Of a stretch of 13,008 nt of DNA, positions 1-7,090 are shown piece by piece (positions within the stretch are counted from its first letter, which is position 1; each line of letters begins with the position of its first letter). A program made the translations under genes and the position numbers. The notes beneath the pieces were generated by a model. It had not been told where the DNA came from and ran no database searches. It saw only the letters and a list, made by a program, of their open reading frames with translations. Source of the DNA: an uncultured Verrucomicrobiota bacterium (lineage in GTDB: Bacteria > Verrucomicrobiota > Kiritimatiellia > RFP12 > UBA1067). The DNA lies in the NCBI GenBank assembly GCA_937901395.1, contig CALCDB010000183.1:1-13008 (forward strand), written 5' to 3'.

Positions 1-271
1 CGCCGAATACATCGTAGGTAGACTCTGCCCGCTTGGGAAAGCCGGTGATACCGTCCTTCTTTCGCAGGGTGCCGAAGCGCTCCCGGCGGCCGGTGAGTAT
101 CTTGTGGGCATAAGCTTGATGGCCGACATCCCACACTATGCGATCTTTTTCCGGATCGAAGACCTCCACTATCGCCATTGCCAACTCAACCGCCCCCAAC
201 GACGATGCCATATGACCGCCGTTGTTATTGACCGTCTCTATGATCTTTTCCCTTATCTCTTGTGCATTCAC
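1..271 (-). CDS. dxs: 1-deoxy-D-xylulose-5-phosphate synthase, N-terminal part (cut by window edge)
   Basis: First 90 codons of DXS, the thiamine-diphosphate enzyme that condenses pyruvate and glyceraldehyde 3-phosphate in the first step of the MEP isoprenoid pathway (cytoplasm). The translation carries the family signatures: NNNGGHMASSLGAVEL (residues 15-30), VFDPEKDRIVWDVGHQAY (37-54), HKILTGRRERFGTLR (56-70) and GFPKRAESTYD (76-86). His20 of GGH matches the conserved thiamine-diphosphate-site histidine. The start is GTG at 271-269, overlapping the stop of the upstream glycosyltransferase as GTGA; an in-frame TAA three codons before the GTG rules out a longer start. The leader before GGH is about 29 residues shorter than in E. 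coli DXS. Third-position GC is about 65%, higher than in the neighbouring glycosyltransferase by eye. It is the last visible gene of the long operon; the rest lies beyond base 1. Identity is very secure; completeness cannot be judged. Confidence 0.95.
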   Translation of the reverse strand, partial: MNAQEIREKIIETVNNNGGHMASSLGAVELAMAIVEVFDPEKDRIVWDVGHQAYAHKILTGRRERFGTLRKKDGITGFPKRAESTYDVFG

Positions 272-1671
272 TTGCGTTTAAGTATCATTAGCATTGTTGC
301 ATTCTGTCCGAAATGTGGTACCTGCCCAACCAATTCGTAATTACGCTTCACTCGCCGCCAAAACTCCAATTGCTGTGTAATCTCTCGCTCGTCGCAAGTT
401 GGAGGCTTGATTGCAAAGCTATACCCTGAAAGCGCGGCTATTTTACATGGCGCAGAATCAATTAACGTTTCCCACTCATCATCACTCAACATCGCAAACG
501 GCCCCATTTCCAAGCCATCCGGCACCCGCCTACCAGTCTCAATCGCGAGATAAAGATCTTGTGTAAACAACATCTTGCCGCCAGGATCAATCGCCTCGAT
601 TTCGTTCGCCACCTCCCGCAATTGCGATAACTCGCTTATGTCTTTCTTTATACTCCAGAATCTATCCTGCCCATTGGTCATCCATTTTTCCAACAACGGC
701 GAACCGAATGCCGTAGCGAATGTAAGGCCGAATACGAGCAACACGCCTTTGGGTCGCTCCGTCTGAATGAAGTTGATCACTGCGAATATCGCCAATAGAC
801 CCATAATCGGAACTTGGTAATCTTCATATGGGAATGGCGCTAACATCTGAACGATGAATACCGACATAAAGCACAACAGCAACAATCTGCCATGCTTAAA
901 ACCTCCCATCCCCAATAATATGAATATTGGTAAATACCATCTGACCAAACGGCTTAACGAACCGACTATCCATGTAATATCAAAGCCACTTCTGGCCGCG
1001 TGATATGCTTGCGCCGCAAATATTCCCGCTCTTGATTGATCGTCAAATAGGAACGGACCGAAAACCATCGCTATACCAACGATTCCGCCTACGCAGAAAT
1101 ACCCTAAGCTTCTCCATCTTCGTGTAAACAATAACCACAATCCTACCATTATTAATAACGCCCCTGCGCTGATTCGCGTTCCGGCCGCGAAAGCCAATGC
1201 CAACCCAGCCGCCAAAGTTCCTGCCGCGCTTACCTCTAATAGATAGAACGCAACCATTACAAATAGCGAAACCAAGGCATAGGTTTTTGGAATCGTAAGA
1301 TAGTAAAGATGATAAAGATTCACCCCTAATAATAGCAACACCATCAATGCCGCTTCGTGTTTACGATCATCTGGCGCCATTCTCTTCGAAAGCGCAACCG
1401 CAAATATTATCCCCAATACGCCAATCAACATCGTAAAAATACGCGCGCCCAATATTCCCCAGCTTCTCCATACACCCGCTACCATCGAATAGACAATGGG
1501 CATGATTGGCCCTTGGGTGAAAAAGAAATCCCTATATGGAATTTTCCCCTCTGCAACCAAATTAGCCGCATATAAATACCATCCCTCGTCCTGATTGAGG
1601 CCTCCCCACCATACTGCGACGCTGGCCAAAACTACCATGGCCATCAATGCTATGCTTGTTGAAAGTCTCAC
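268..1671 (-). CDS. Multi-pass membrane glycosyltransferase (GT39/PMT_2-like)
   Basis: 467-residue membrane protein with about eleven hydrophobic segments and a soluble C-terminal tail of roughly 110 residues. The first membrane segment (about residues 5-23) is followed by an acidic NQDEGWYLYA motif (26-35, Asp28-Glu29) and then GKIPYRDFFFTQGP (42-55). This arrangement is typical of the ArnT/PMT-type GT-C fold that uses polyprenyl-phosphate-linked sugars on the outer face of the cytoplasmic membrane. The acceptor and sugar cannot be told from sequence. Start choice: GTG at 1671-1669 has a GGAGG Shine-Dalgarno seven bases upstream and overlaps the tsaD stop as GTGA. An ATG at 1689 and a longer open frame to 1776 also exist but lie deeper inside tsaD and lack such a site. 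The gene ends by overlapping dxs. Family assignment is good at the superfamily level only. Confidence 0.75.
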   Translation of the reverse strand: MRLSTSIALMAMVVLASVAVWWGGLNQDEGWYLYAANLVAEGKIPYRDFFFTQGPIMPIVYSMVAGVWRSWGILGARIFTMLIGVLGIIFAVALSKRMAPDDRKHEAALMVLLLLGVNLYHLYYLTIPKTYALVSLFVMVAFYLLEVSAAGTLAAGLALAFAAGTRISAGALLIMVGLWLLFTRRWRSLGYFCVGGIVGIAMVFGPFLFDDQSRAGIFAAQAYHAARSGFDITWIVGSLSRLVRWYLPIFILLGMGGFKHGRLLLLCFMSVFIVQMLAPFPYEDYQVPIMGLLAIFAVINFIQTERPKGVLLVFGLTFATAFGSPLLEKWMTNGQDRFWSIKKDISELSQLREVANEIEAIDPGGKMLFTQDLYLAIETGRRVPDGLEMGPFAMLSDDEWETLIDSAPCKIAALSGYSFAIKPPTCDEREITQQLEFWRRVKRNYELVGQVPHFGQNATMLMILKRK

Positions 1672-2783
1672 TCCCCAACCTCCAAACATGGGTTTACGTC
1701 CAACATCATCGCATCTTCTACGTGATTGCGTCGATAATATGCAAGACCGGCAATCATCGCCCCGTTGTCGCCACAATATTTCGGCTTTGCCAACTTTAAT
1801 TCCACCTTGGCCTCAGCCGCGATTTCACTCATCACAACCCTCAGCCGAGAATTAAGCGATACTCCTCCGCCTATAATCAATGAACGATAATTTTTACGTC
1901 CTAACGCCGTCTTCGTACGATCGGCTACCGCTTGCACAATCGCTTCCTGATAACTCGAAACTATGCGCGAAATCGCCCCTTCTTCCGCTAAACGCTTCGC
2001 CCCTCCCTGCGTTTGCACATATCTTAATAGCGCCGTTTTCAATCCCGAAAAGCTTACGCATAACTCCGCCGGCAACCCAGCAAGTGCGCTCACTCCCTCA
2101 CGAGGCCGCCCCTTGGGAAATGCGATTAAATTGGAGATACCATATTCTTTCGAAATCTTATCCACCTTCGGTCCCCCTGGATATCCCAAACCCAGTAATT
2201 TTGCCGCCTTGTCGAACGCCTCTCCCGCCGCATCGTCTAATGTTTGCCCGATGATCTCGTACCTACCGTATTCTGGCATATCTATCCAATTGGTATGCCC
2301 ACCAGATATCGCCAAGCCCAAAGCCGGCATCGCCATATCAGGAGTCTCGTCACCATCTAAAAACGGCGTGTGCAAATGCGCCTCGATGTGATTAATGCCA
2401 ATCAATGGAATGCCATACCCCTTGGCCATGCCCTTTGCCGCATTCAACCCGACAATCAATGCCGGCGAAAGCCCAGGCCCATACGTCACGGCTACCGCAT
2501 CAATCTTGCCGCTTGCGCCGCTTAATGCCTCGCCGACAACTTGAGAAATCTTCTCGATATGCGCGCGACTTGCGATTTCAGGAACGACGCCGCCGTAGGG
2601 CTGATGCAGGGGGATCTGGGTGTAGACGACATTCGAGAGGACCTCGCGCCCGTCCCTCACCCCGCCATAAGGTTGGTGAAGCGGTATTTGCGTATAAACT
2701 ACATTTGAGATGACCTCTCGGCCATCTCTAACTACTGCTGCGGCAGTTTCATCACAACTCGTCTCTATTCCTAATATCTGCAT
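1668..2783 (-). CDS. tsaD: tRNA N6-threonylcarbamoyladenosine transferase TsaD with internal 24-residue tandem duplication
   Basis: TsaD (Kae1/Gcp/YgjD family), which with TsaB and TsaE transfers the threonylcarbamoyl group from TC-AMP to A37 of ANN-decoding tRNAs. Visible signatures: ILGIETSCDETAAAVV at the N-terminus (ASKHA phosphate-binding loop), VVPEIASRAHIEKI after the duplication, GINHIEAHLHTPF with the two metal-binding histidines, SGGHTNW, GEAFDKAAKLLGLGYPGGP, the SFSGLKTALL segment, GGGVSLNSRLR and CGDNGAMIAG. The C-terminus DVNPCLEVGE is normal. Length is 371 residues; removing the duplicated 24 gives 347, the usual size. The oddity is residues 18-41 repeated as 42-65, identical except Ile25 to Leu49, with different codons (see the repeat entries). 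All downstream motifs are intact and in frame, so the gene may still be functional, but the extra copy lies next to the helix starting at VVPE. One base separates its ATG from the upstream stop. Family identity is certain; activity of this version is not. Confidence 0.96.
   Translation of the reverse strand: MQILGIETSCDETAAAVVRDGREVISNVVYTQIPLHQPYGGVRDGREVLSNVVYTQIPLHQPYGGVVPEIASRAHIEKISQVVGEALSGASGKIDAVAVTYGPGLSPALIVGLNAAKGMAKGYGIPLIGINHIEAHLHTPFLDGDETPDMAMPALGLAISGGHTNWIDMPEYGRYEIIGQTLDDAAGEAFDKAAKLLGLGYPGGPKVDKISKEYGISNLIAFPKGRPREGVSALAGLPAELCVSFSGLKTALLRYVQTQGGAKRLAEEGAISRIVSSYQEAIVQAVADRTKTALGRKNYRSLIIGGGVSLNSRLRVVMSEIAAEAKVELKLAKPKYCGDNGAMIAGLAYYRRNHVEDAMMLDVNPCLEVGE
1679..1683 (-). promoter_or_regulatory. 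Shine-Dalgarno site deciding the glycosyltransferase start
   Basis: GGAGG on the minus strand, inside the end of tsaD, with a seven-base spacer to the GTG at 1671. It supports a GTG start overlapping the tsaD stop codon over the alternative ATG at 1689. Confidence 0.65.
2589..2660 (-). repeat. tsaD duplicated segment, copy B (synonymously divergent, GC-ending codons)
   Basis: Codons 42-65 of tsaD, directly following copy A with no spacer. It encodes the same 24 residues except Leu for Ile at position 8 of the unit. Against copy A there are 20 base differences in 72 (about 72% identity): 19 at third codon positions, all silent, and one at a first position. 22 of 24 codons end in G or C (GTC, CTC, ATC, CCC, CAG, TAC). 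The sequence after it (GTT CCT GAA and onward) returns to the mixed codon style of copy A. It behaves like a piece of a homologous tsaD from a GC-richer source. Confidence 0.9.
2661..2732 (-). repeat. tsaD duplicated segment, copy A (native-like codons)
   Basis: Codons 18-41 of tsaD, running from VRDGREV through SNVVYTQIP to HQPYGG. Its codons are mixed, with 9 of 24 ending in G or C (for example AGA, CGA, GTA, ATA, CAA, TAT). It is contiguous in style with the upstream N-terminal codons, so this copy is probably the original one. Confidence 0.9.
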
Positions 2784-2784
2784 C

Positions 2785-3615
2785 TTACCAGAATTTCCAC
2801 CACGGATTCTCCTTTGGCTTCACCCCGCCTTCTTTATACATCTCACGAACTCTGGCGGTACCTGCCGTTTCCGGATCCTGAACGGTTTCTGTGCCACGAT
2901 ATTGTAATTCGTCTGGCAACGACCAAAATTCAGAACGGATGAATTGATCTTGATTGAGCCGATGCAATACCACTATCTCGCCGGTGGAAAGGATGCTGAT
3001 GGATGGCTTGTCGATGCGTAGGATTGGTCCCAAATCCCGCGTCTGCCATTCTTTATCTGAGACGCCCGTGTCATTGGCAACCAAGAACAAACGCTCACAG
3101 TGATTCCTATTCCAATATACTAACGAGAATTCTCGTTGCAAGCCATCTCGATTCGCAAACAACTGCATGGCACTGGCTATTTTAACCCCTTTTACAACAT
3201 CGAATGCACGCATGGTTCCCTCGTATCGCATCCCATTATGAACCAATACCGGCTGGGCTAAATACCGGCGTGGCTCACGCAATGCATAATGATCCGCAAG
3301 CAACACCTCCAACTTCAATCCTTCTCCGGACTTTAAGTGAAAATCCGCAACGAAAGGATGCCTGCTCACTCTTGTCAATTGCGACATATCGTTCGCGCGA
3401 TATATTTCAACAAAGAAACTATCCTTGGATCCTGGCCTGCCCACGCTAATCGTGTCGGGCGATGAATTGGCGATATCAACCACTCCTCGAATGTTCTCGC
3501 CAATGACGAAATCTGAACCATCTAATTTTAAACTCACGTCAATCTCGCTCGTTGTTGCCTGTGCAACGAAGCCAAGCATAACCAAACCTAATGACATTAA
3601 TGCTCTTGCTCTCAT
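2785..3615 (-). CDS. Secreted protein of unknown function, beta-rich N-terminal domain
   Basis: 276 residues, not recognised as a named family. Residues 1-21 form a signal peptide (MRARALMSLGLVMLGFVAQA) with a plausible signal peptidase I site after AQA; no lipobox cysteine is seen. The segment after it, with alternating hydrophobic residues and turns (IDVSLKLDGSDFVIGENIRG, VVDIANSSPDTISV), looks like an immunoglobulin-like beta-sandwich. The rest is also beta-rich with no obvious catalytic motif. The C-terminus is a basic, aromatic tail (KPKENPWWKFW) that could be a sorting or docking signal, though this is speculation. The ATG lies seven bases after the metallo-hydrolase stop. The stop codon is one base from the tsaD ATG, so translation of the two is probably coupled. 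Likely periplasmic or outer-surface located. Confidence 0.8.
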   Translation of the reverse strand: MRARALMSLGLVMLGFVAQATTSEIDVSLKLDGSDFVIGENIRGVVDIANSSPDTISVGRPGSKDSFFVEIYRANDMSQLTRVSRHPFVADFHLKSGEGLKLEVLLADHYALREPRRYLAQPVLVHNGMRYEGTMRAFDVVKGVKIASAMQLFANRDGLQREFSLVYWNRNHCERLFLVANDTGVSDKEWQTRDLGPILRIDKPSISILSTGEIVVLHRLNQDQFIRSEFWSLPDELQYRGTETVQDPETAGTARVREMYKEGGVKPKENPWWKFW

Positions 3616-3622
3616 CTTCGCC

Positions 3623-4444
3623 TCATACCTCTATTGTTAAACCATCGTATGCAGGTTCCACGCCTTTCGGCAATCTCTCCATCCATTCCGCATGCGTAAA
3701 ATCATGGCACATATGGATAAGATAGGCTCGACACGGCGAAATCATCTGGATATATTTCAATGCTTCATCCTTGGTAAGATGCGTAGGGTGTTCCCGCTCT
3801 CGCAAGCAATTGAGAATTAATGTATCCACGCCATGCAGCTTCTCAATCGTTTCATTCGGCAGAAAATGACAATCGCTTACATAACCGATCTTACCGTCTA
3901 TAAGATATCCGCAACACGGAAACCCATGCTCGACTTTAATTCGCTCAACTCGCATCGAACCAATCATGAACACATCCTCATTGCGGAATTCAATTTGCGG
4001 ACGATACAACCCATGCTCCCCGCCCTTCGCGCTCACGTACGGAAAGATCGTGTGCATCTGTTTTTCCGTCTCGGCCATCGCATAGCATGGCATAAGCTTG
4101 CCGATGCAACGCTGTGTTCGCCCGTTCGCTCCATCATCGCCTGGATCGCACTTAACCCAAGTCCCGTTGATTGTGTTGAAACGCCTGATATCATCAAACC
4201 CGGCAACATGATCCATATGCGCATGCGTAAGGACTACCGCATCAACGTGCTTAATTCCAAGTTCAACGCACGCAAGTCGCATCTCCGGAGGCGTATCGAT
4301 CAAAAACGCCGCCCCTTCGCCTCTCACATACGCGCCACAGCGCCGACGCTTATCCCTTGGATCGGTCGATCTGCAAACCTTGCATTCGCAACCAATCTGA
4401 GGAACGCCGACGCTGGTGCCCGTACCTAAGAAAGTGAATATCAC
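3623..4444 (-). CDS. PhnP-like metallo-beta-lactamase-fold hydrolase
   Basis: 273-residue MBL-fold enzyme of the PhnP/RNase Z-like branch, probably a cytoplasmic phosphodiesterase. Motifs: LGTGTSVGVPQIGC (6-19); a cysteine cluster GCECKVC (18-24) plus Cys36, resembling the extra structural zinc site of PhnP; LIDTPPEMR (48-56); the metal-binding THAHMDHVAGFDD (73-85); a further histidine in VEHGF (171-175); GYVSDCHF (187-194); and HLTKDEA (222-228) and HMCHDFTH (244-251) near the end. PhnP itself hydrolyses 5-phosphoribosyl 1,2-cyclic phosphate in phosphonate breakdown, but no other phn gene is here, so the substrate is unknown. The start is GTG at 4444, overlapping the MFS stop as GTGA, with GGAGA a few bases upstream. 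Confidence 0.85.
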   Translation of the reverse strand: MIFTFLGTGTSVGVPQIGCECKVCRSTDPRDKRRRCGAYVRGEGAAFLIDTPPEMRLACVELGIKHVDAVVLTHAHMDHVAGFDDIRRFNTINGTWVKCDPGDDGANGRTQRCIGKLMPCYAMAETEKQMHTIFPYVSAKGGEHGLYRPQIEFRNEDVFMIGSMRVERIKVEHGFPCCGYLIDGKIGYVSDCHFLPNETIEKLHGVDTLILNCLREREHPTHLTKDEALKYIQMISPCRAYLIHMCHDFTHAEWMERLPKGVEPAYDGLTIEV

Positions 4445-6495
4445 TTTTTCTCCGGCATCTTGCCAGTTGTGAAATACTGTTCAATCTCTTCCAATGTGCG
4501 CCCTTTCGTTTCCGGCATGAAGAACGCCGCCGTAATGAAGTAGATTATCGTAAATGCACCTAAGCAGAAGAAGACCGTCGAATAACCGCTCGCCCCTACC
4601 CAAGGCAGGAATGTTCCCGCGATTGTGGTGGAAACTCCCTGGTTGATCAAAAGCGCGATTGCCATCCCGTTCGCGCGAATGCGATTCGGCATCAACTCGG
4701 AAAGCGCCAACCATACGCATACCCCAGGGCCGGCCGCATAGAACGAAATGAAGATAATGAAGAACAATGTCACGATCCAACCGGTAACGTAACCTGGCTT
4801 CATGCCTACCTCCGCGCGAGTGATCGTTATCTCCTTAAGCGAACCCGGCTCGGCTGGCGTTGACCAGAAGCATATCTTGTCGGTGATTGAGGGATTCATC
4901 GCGAACGCTGGGCTTAACACCACCCTATCGCTACCCTTCTCCAACTGCTGCAGCAACCTCACGATCTCGTCCTTGTTCTCAGCGGGAACCTTGATGTCTC
5001 CCGTTTCAATCTTCTCGGAGAGCGTCTTTTCGCCCTTCTTAACCACCGTGTTCGCTTCGGCAAGCGATTTCTTGAACTCCGCCTGCTCCGCCAGAACGTC
5101 ATGCTTGCCGGGCATCGCATCGTCAATCACGAATGGCATGATGCCTGCGCCTTCTCCGATTGCCAATTTGGCAATCTTCTCCTTAATGGCATTGCGATCG
5201 AAATATTCCGCAACAATCTGATTCGATACATCGCCCTGCTTGTAGGTTACGATTAACTGAACACCATCCCGCAACTTGCCATTCTCCGCCAATTCTGGGT
5301 GCTCGGCAATCAACTTGCTCGCTACCTCGTCAACCGACGTCGCAATATACGCCTTGTCACTGACGAGCGCCGCAACCGATTCCGTTACGTCAATGCGTGA
5401 TTTTTCAATCGTCAGGAACATCGATCCGACGCCAACCAAGCCAGCGATGATTCCAATCGTTCCGACCTTCAATAGGAAAGTTCTTCCCTTCTTGTCCACC
5501 AACGAAACGGCAACGATGGTCATGATCATGTTGACGAGTTTGATGGCCAAATCCGCCCAGTTCGCCGTCTCGCCAGCGAGACCCGCCTGCTGCAACACCT
5601 TAACGGAATAGTTGAGCACGGAATTAATTCCCGTTGCCTGCGTACAAGCGAGAACGACCACCGCCAGGATAAATGGTATTACGTACTTGCGCTGTAGCAA
5701 AGAATCCTTCTTCGCGCTCTTCGCGGCTTCCTTCGCCTTTGATTCCGCCTCATCCGCGGCAATCATCTCCGCTAAAATCTCCTTCGCCTTCGCTTCGCCA
5801 TTATTGGCCGCGAGCGACTTCAGCGCCTCTTCCTTGCGTCCCAGGCGATACAACCAACGCGGCGATTCGCAAAGTCTGAACGCACCGAAGAAAAGAATCA
5901 AGCCAGGCACCGCCGAGCACCAGAAGATCGTCTGCCATGCCGCCATCTTCGAGGCATCGGTAACGACTACGCTATCCGCAGCGCCAACTACCATCGTTAC
6001 CACCAACCCCACGACGGCCGCGAACACCAAACCGACCGTAAGCAACAATTGGAACATGCCCGTTCCCTTGCCGCGTGAATCCGCATCAAGGCATTCCGCC
6101 AGATACATCGGCACTACTACGCCTACCAATCCCGCGCTCGCTCCCTGAAGAATACGACCCGCCATCAGCATCCAAAACACATTATTCGAAAAACAAATGA
6201 TCGGAATCGACAAGGTGAAAAGGAAAGCGGAAAGCACGATTACTTTCTTTCTGCCCATCCATTCCGCCAACATTCCCGCGAACAACGACGAGAGCACCGA
6301 ACCAAGCAACACCGCCGCCACGACGCCAGAAAGTTGTTGTGGCGTATAAGTGCTGGTGTTTTGAATGTATGGCAACGCCGCCGCGATTACTCCAACGTCA
6401 ATGCCATATAGAAGGCCGCCGAGACCTGCCATTACCATTAGATATTTGGCATAGCGCTTTACGCTCGCCGAAACGCCATTATTGTTTTCACTCAT
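4441..6495 (-). CDS. Sugar-porter family MFS transporter with a large TM9-TM10 insert
   Basis: 684-residue inner-membrane transporter of the sugar porter family (proton-linked or facilitative sugar uptake). Hallmarks: GGLLYGIDVGVIAAALPYI (26-44) in TM1; the loop motif AEWMGRKK (77-84); GRILQGASAGL in TM4; ESPRWLYRLGRKEEA (210-224) after TM6; TQATGINSVLNYS in TM7; LVDKKGRT (332-339); ALSELMPNRIRANG (597-610); and the C-terminal PETKGRTLEEIE (671-682). Family members are usually about 450-500 residues. The excess is residues about 364-568, between TM9 and TM10, a mostly helical, charged, soluble stretch predicted to face the periplasm. A lysine- and alanine-rich segment (235-265) lies in the cytoplasmic TM6-TM7 loop, as usual. 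The ATG has AAAGGAGA seven bases upstream. The gene sits 40 bases after rfbC and overlaps the hydrolase gene. The sugar cannot be predicted. Confidence 0.9.
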   Translation of the reverse strand: MSENNNGVSASVKRYAKYLMVMAGLGGLLYGIDVGVIAAALPYIQNTSTYTPQQLSGVVAAVLLGSVLSSLFAGMLAEWMGRKKVIVLSAFLFTLSIPIICFSNNVFWMLMAGRILQGASAGLVGVVVPMYLAECLDADSRGKGTGMFQLLLTVGLVFAAVVGLVVTMVVGAADSVVVTDASKMAAWQTIFWCSAVPGLILFFGAFRLCESPRWLYRLGRKEEALKSLAANNGEAKAKEILAEMIAADEAESKAKEAAKSAKKDSLLQRKYVIPFILAVVVLACTQATGINSVLNYSVKVLQQAGLAGETANWADLAIKLVNMIMTIVAVSLVDKKGRTFLLKVGTIGIIAGLVGVGSMFLTIEKSRIDVTESVAALVSDKAYIATSVDEVASKLIAEHPELAENGKLRDGVQLIVTYKQGDVSNQIVAEYFDRNAIKEKIAKLAIGEGAGIMPFVIDDAMPGKHDVLAEQAEFKKSLAEANTVVKKGEKTLSEKIETGDIKVPAENKDEIVRLLQQLEKGSDRVVLSPAFAMNPSITDKICFWSTPAEPGSLKEITITRAEVGMKPGYVTGWIVTLFFIIFISFYAAGPGVCVWLALSELMPNRIRANGMAIALLINQGVSTTIAGTFLPWVGASGYSTVFFCLGAFTIIYFITAAFFMPETKGRTLEEIEQYFTTGKMPEKK

Positions 6496-6502
6496 GTTTA
6501 TC

Positions 6503-6510
6503 TCTCCTTT
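6503..6510 (-). promoter_or_regulatory. Strong Shine-Dalgarno site of the MFS transporter
   Basis: AAAGGAGA on the minus strand with a seven-base spacer to the ATG at 6495. It is one of the best ribosome sites in the window. It lies in the 40-base gap after rfbC, so the transporter is probably translated independently of rfbC. No convincing promoter is visible in that gap. Confidence 0.7.
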
Positions 6511-6535
6511 GTTTTGGATTTGTTAACTAAAAAAA

Positions 6536-7087
6536 TTATTCGCACCATGGTTCGATGTCTTTTAAGGATGGGTGTCTCGCGTCCTTTTCCGACAACAGAT
6601 AATCTCTGCCCGGCCAAGGCCATTTTATCCCCAACATAGGATCATCGTACTTTAATCCACGCTCGGATTCCTTGCAATAGAAATTATCGCACTTATAGCT
6701 AAATAACGTATTATCCTCCAACACCACAAAACCATGTGCGAAACCTCTCGGAATAAAGAACTGTCGTCCATTCTCCGCCGTCAACTCGCAACTTACCGAT
6801 TTTCCGAATGTTGGCGAACCCTTGCGAATATCTACTGCCACATCCCACACCGCGCCGCGTATCACTCTAACCAACTTCGCCTGAGAATGTTGCCCAGCTT
6901 GCCAGTGCAAGCCGCGCAACACTCCGCGCGATGACGAGCTCTCGTTATCCTGCACGAATTTAGCCGTGATCCCAATCGCGGTATATCGCGCCTCGTTATA
7001 TGTCTCTGCGAAATATCCCCTTGCGTCCTGGTGTATATCTGGAACGATTATCTTTACGCCTTCAATATTCGTAGAAACTACGTCCAT
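6536..7087 (-). CDS. rfbC: dTDP-4-dehydrorhamnose 3,5-epimerase (RmlC/RfbC family)
   Basis: 183-residue cupin enzyme that epimerises dTDP-4-keto-6-deoxy-glucose at C3 and C5 on the way to dTDP-L-rhamnose (cytoplasm). Signatures: DARGYFAETYNE (21-32), FVQDNESSSSRGVLRGLHWQ (44-63) with the catalytic-type histidine His61, KLVRVIRGAVWDVAVDIRKG (71-90), FIPRGFAHGFVVLED (111-125), LFSYKCDNFY (128-137), and DPMLGIKWPW (149-158). Length is normal for the family. The partner genes rfbA, rfbB and rfbD are not in the window. The gene starts three bases after the stop of the small secreted protein and has no clear Shine-Dalgarno site. It could also act on another dTDP-sugar, since related epimerases share these motifs. 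Confidence 0.93.
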   Translation of the reverse strand: MDVVSTNIEGVKIIVPDIHQDARGYFAETYNEARYTAIGITAKFVQDNESSSSRGVLRGLHWQAGQHSQAKLVRVIRGAVWDVAVDIRKGSPTFGKSVSCELTAENGRQFFIPRGFAHGFVVLEDNTLFSYKCDNFYCKESERGLKYDDPMLGIKWPWPGRDYLLSEKDARHPSLKDIEPWCE

Positions 7088-7090
7088 AAA

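Noticed and set aside
1672..1776. Longer 5' extension of the glycosyltransferase gene
   Set aside because: The extra residues are arginine- and cysteine-rich read-through of tsaD codons. The GTG at 1671 has a GGAGG site and begins right at the membrane segment.
3833..4429. 198-codon open frame on the plus strand
   Set aside because: It lies wholly opposite the PhnP-like hydrolase, which has all its catalytic motifs. The plus-strand translation has no recognisable domain and no ribosome site.
4791..5406. Insertion element inside the MFS gene
   Set aside because: The frame stays open through the region, no terminal inverted repeats or target duplications are seen, and the composition matches the flanks.
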